Source of the DNA: Mycteria americana
Lineage: Eukaryota; Chordata; Aves; Ciconiiformes; Ciconiidae
Assembly (NCBI RefSeq): GCF_035582795.1
Contig: NC_134367.1
Span: 50,809,562 to 50,873,561, forward strand
Direction of reading: 5' to 3'
Length of the DNA stretch: 64,000 nt
The notes beneath the pieces are model-generated. The model worked only from the letters and a program-made list of their open reading frames with translations. It had not been told where the DNA came from and made no database searches. Of this stretch, positions 62,707 to 64,000 are shown in pieces (position 1 is the stretch's first letter; every line of letters begins with the position of its first letter). A program made the position numbers and the translations under genes.

Positions 62707-64000
62707 CTGTAAGAATCAGTGGCCATGAGGTTTCATGGGGAAATAGCCACTCTCTAGAGCACAGACGCAGATCTCAAGCCTTTATCTAGTAACAATGAAA
62801 TTGTAACACCAGCAAGGAGCCTTGCCTGTGGCCTTTGTAGATTTGCGCCCCTTGCTGATCATACCTTGTCTCAAGGACAACGTGATCCACCAGACCAAAC
62901 TTCTCTCCTGGGCCCAGATTCTCCAGCTAGCCAGCAACAAAGCAGCCATGGGCACAAAGACTCCCAGGAACTCATTGTCCATGTCTTCTTTCTGAAACAA
63001 AAGGATGTCAAGGAGTCCTGCAAGCAGTTCATCTGCGGTGTTTTCCTGGAGCAGCTGCTGTATTTGTAAGATTAAGCCCACCATTCTCCCACACAGTGTC
63101 TTTGGCCAAAGACCAAACTCAACGGTGGGGCAGCAACCGTGGTGTCACTTGTAGGGCAGGAGGAGAATGAGCCAGAACAGAGATAAGGCATGAACATATG
63201 CAGCAGTGGAAGCAAGGTTCATTTCTGCATGGTCCACTGATGCAGAAAGCAAATGTGGTCAAGAGAAGGACAGAATAGCTTATACATTTTTTTTCTTGTC
63301 CAGGTAGATATTTCCAGGCTATTGTTAGGTTTACAGCTAGAACTGGTGCTAGAACTGGGTTGCAAAGAGCAGGCAACTGAAGGTCAAAGTAAAATACAAG
63401 GCACTCTGAGCCAGAATAAGGGCCAATGCTGAAATCAAATTGTTCTTGCTGTAACAGGGATCTCTCCAGCCCTAGGCAAGTCTAAGTTCAGGGCTTAGAG
63501 GTGTGGCTCTGGACTGGAAGGATCAAATTGCTAGGACATTTGCTGGGTCCTGCTCATTTTTCCTTTAGTTTCAGACTTCTGGAATGCTTGTGAAGAAAGG
63601 TTAGGGTATTCCTTAGGGTTACAATTACTGAGAGCAGGAACAGCTTTGTCATGGATCTGTCATGTGCAGAGGAGTGGGATGGAGATTCATGCTGAAAAGA
63701 GGAACTGGCTTAAGGCTAGTCATGACAAGTCCATCTCAATAGCTAAACTGATTTTTATGTCTCTTGAACAATTATTTACACCTAAGATTAAGACTGGAGA
63801 GGAGATGAGAATTATGGAAAAAGGCTGAAGATCTCAATTTGGTGGTGTAAGGTTCAATGACAGAGGATGAGATGTGGGGCCATGTGTGAGAATGTTTCTA
63901 AGTTCAAGGGAGAACTAAAGAGAAGAGAGTGCTCTGGCCTATATAATTAAGCCAAGATTCAACTGAAGAGCTAGTTTGATTGACAGATACTGAAATACCT
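62707..64000. other. Intergenic DNA, right end
   Basis: A 100-codon minus-strand open frame at 62782-63084 has no recognised family. From 63300 on, the plus strand again has TTAGG words (63324, 63601, 63612). No RNA or repeat family is recognised. Confidence 0.45.

Overview
The window is vertebrate nuclear DNA and almost certainly from a bird. It contains a CR1 LINE with the bird/reptile-type octamer tail (AATCATAG-type units), a solo endogenous-retrovirus LTR of a kind I recognise from bird genomes, compact introns, and two single-copy genes whose order and orientation match human 6q21. The species cannot be named from the sequence. A non-galliform (neoavian) bird is my inference from the LTR type.

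Two genes are present, arranged head to head. RTN4IP1, a mitochondrial NAD(P)H oxidoreductase of the quinone-oxidoreductase family, runs on the minus strand. Eight coding exons lie between 15853 and 1774. The last coding exon, about 35 residues by comparison with the mammalian protein, was not found and should lie left of position 1. QRSL1 (mitochondrial GatA, a subunit of the Glu-tRNA(Gln) amidotransferase) runs on the plus strand. All eleven coding exons lie between 16141 and 29393, and they splice in phase to a complete 523-residue protein with the Lys76-Ser171-Ser195 catalytic triad. Only 287 bp separate the two start codons. That stretch lies in a CpG island and carries two CCAAT boxes and a YY1-type motif, so it looks like a shared bidirectional promoter for two nuclear genes that serve mitochondria.

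From about 29.6 kb to the right end I find no recognisable protein-coding gene. This is consistent with the long gene-poor interval that follows QRSL1 in human. The interval holds a 5'-truncated, decayed CR1 (about 60.7-61.4 kb), an older CR1-like remnant (about 49.5-49.7 kb), poly-A runs, a short CpG-dense patch (46.3-46.5 kb), and a small exon-like segment on the minus strand (62611-62706). Inside the genes are a solo LTR with a 5-bp target duplication in RTN4IP1 intron 8, a 25-bp near-perfect palindrome in RTN4IP1 intron 4, a two-part minisatellite in RTN4IP1 intron 2, and a CR1 fragment just upstream of the last QRSL1 exon.

I see no clear new biological system here. The most checkable leads are the shared promoter with its uORF, the isolated CpG patch, the exon-like segment near 62.7 kb, and the palindrome and minisatellite. 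Exon borders were read by eye from splice signals and reading phase. Family assignments rest on remembered protein family features, not on a database search.
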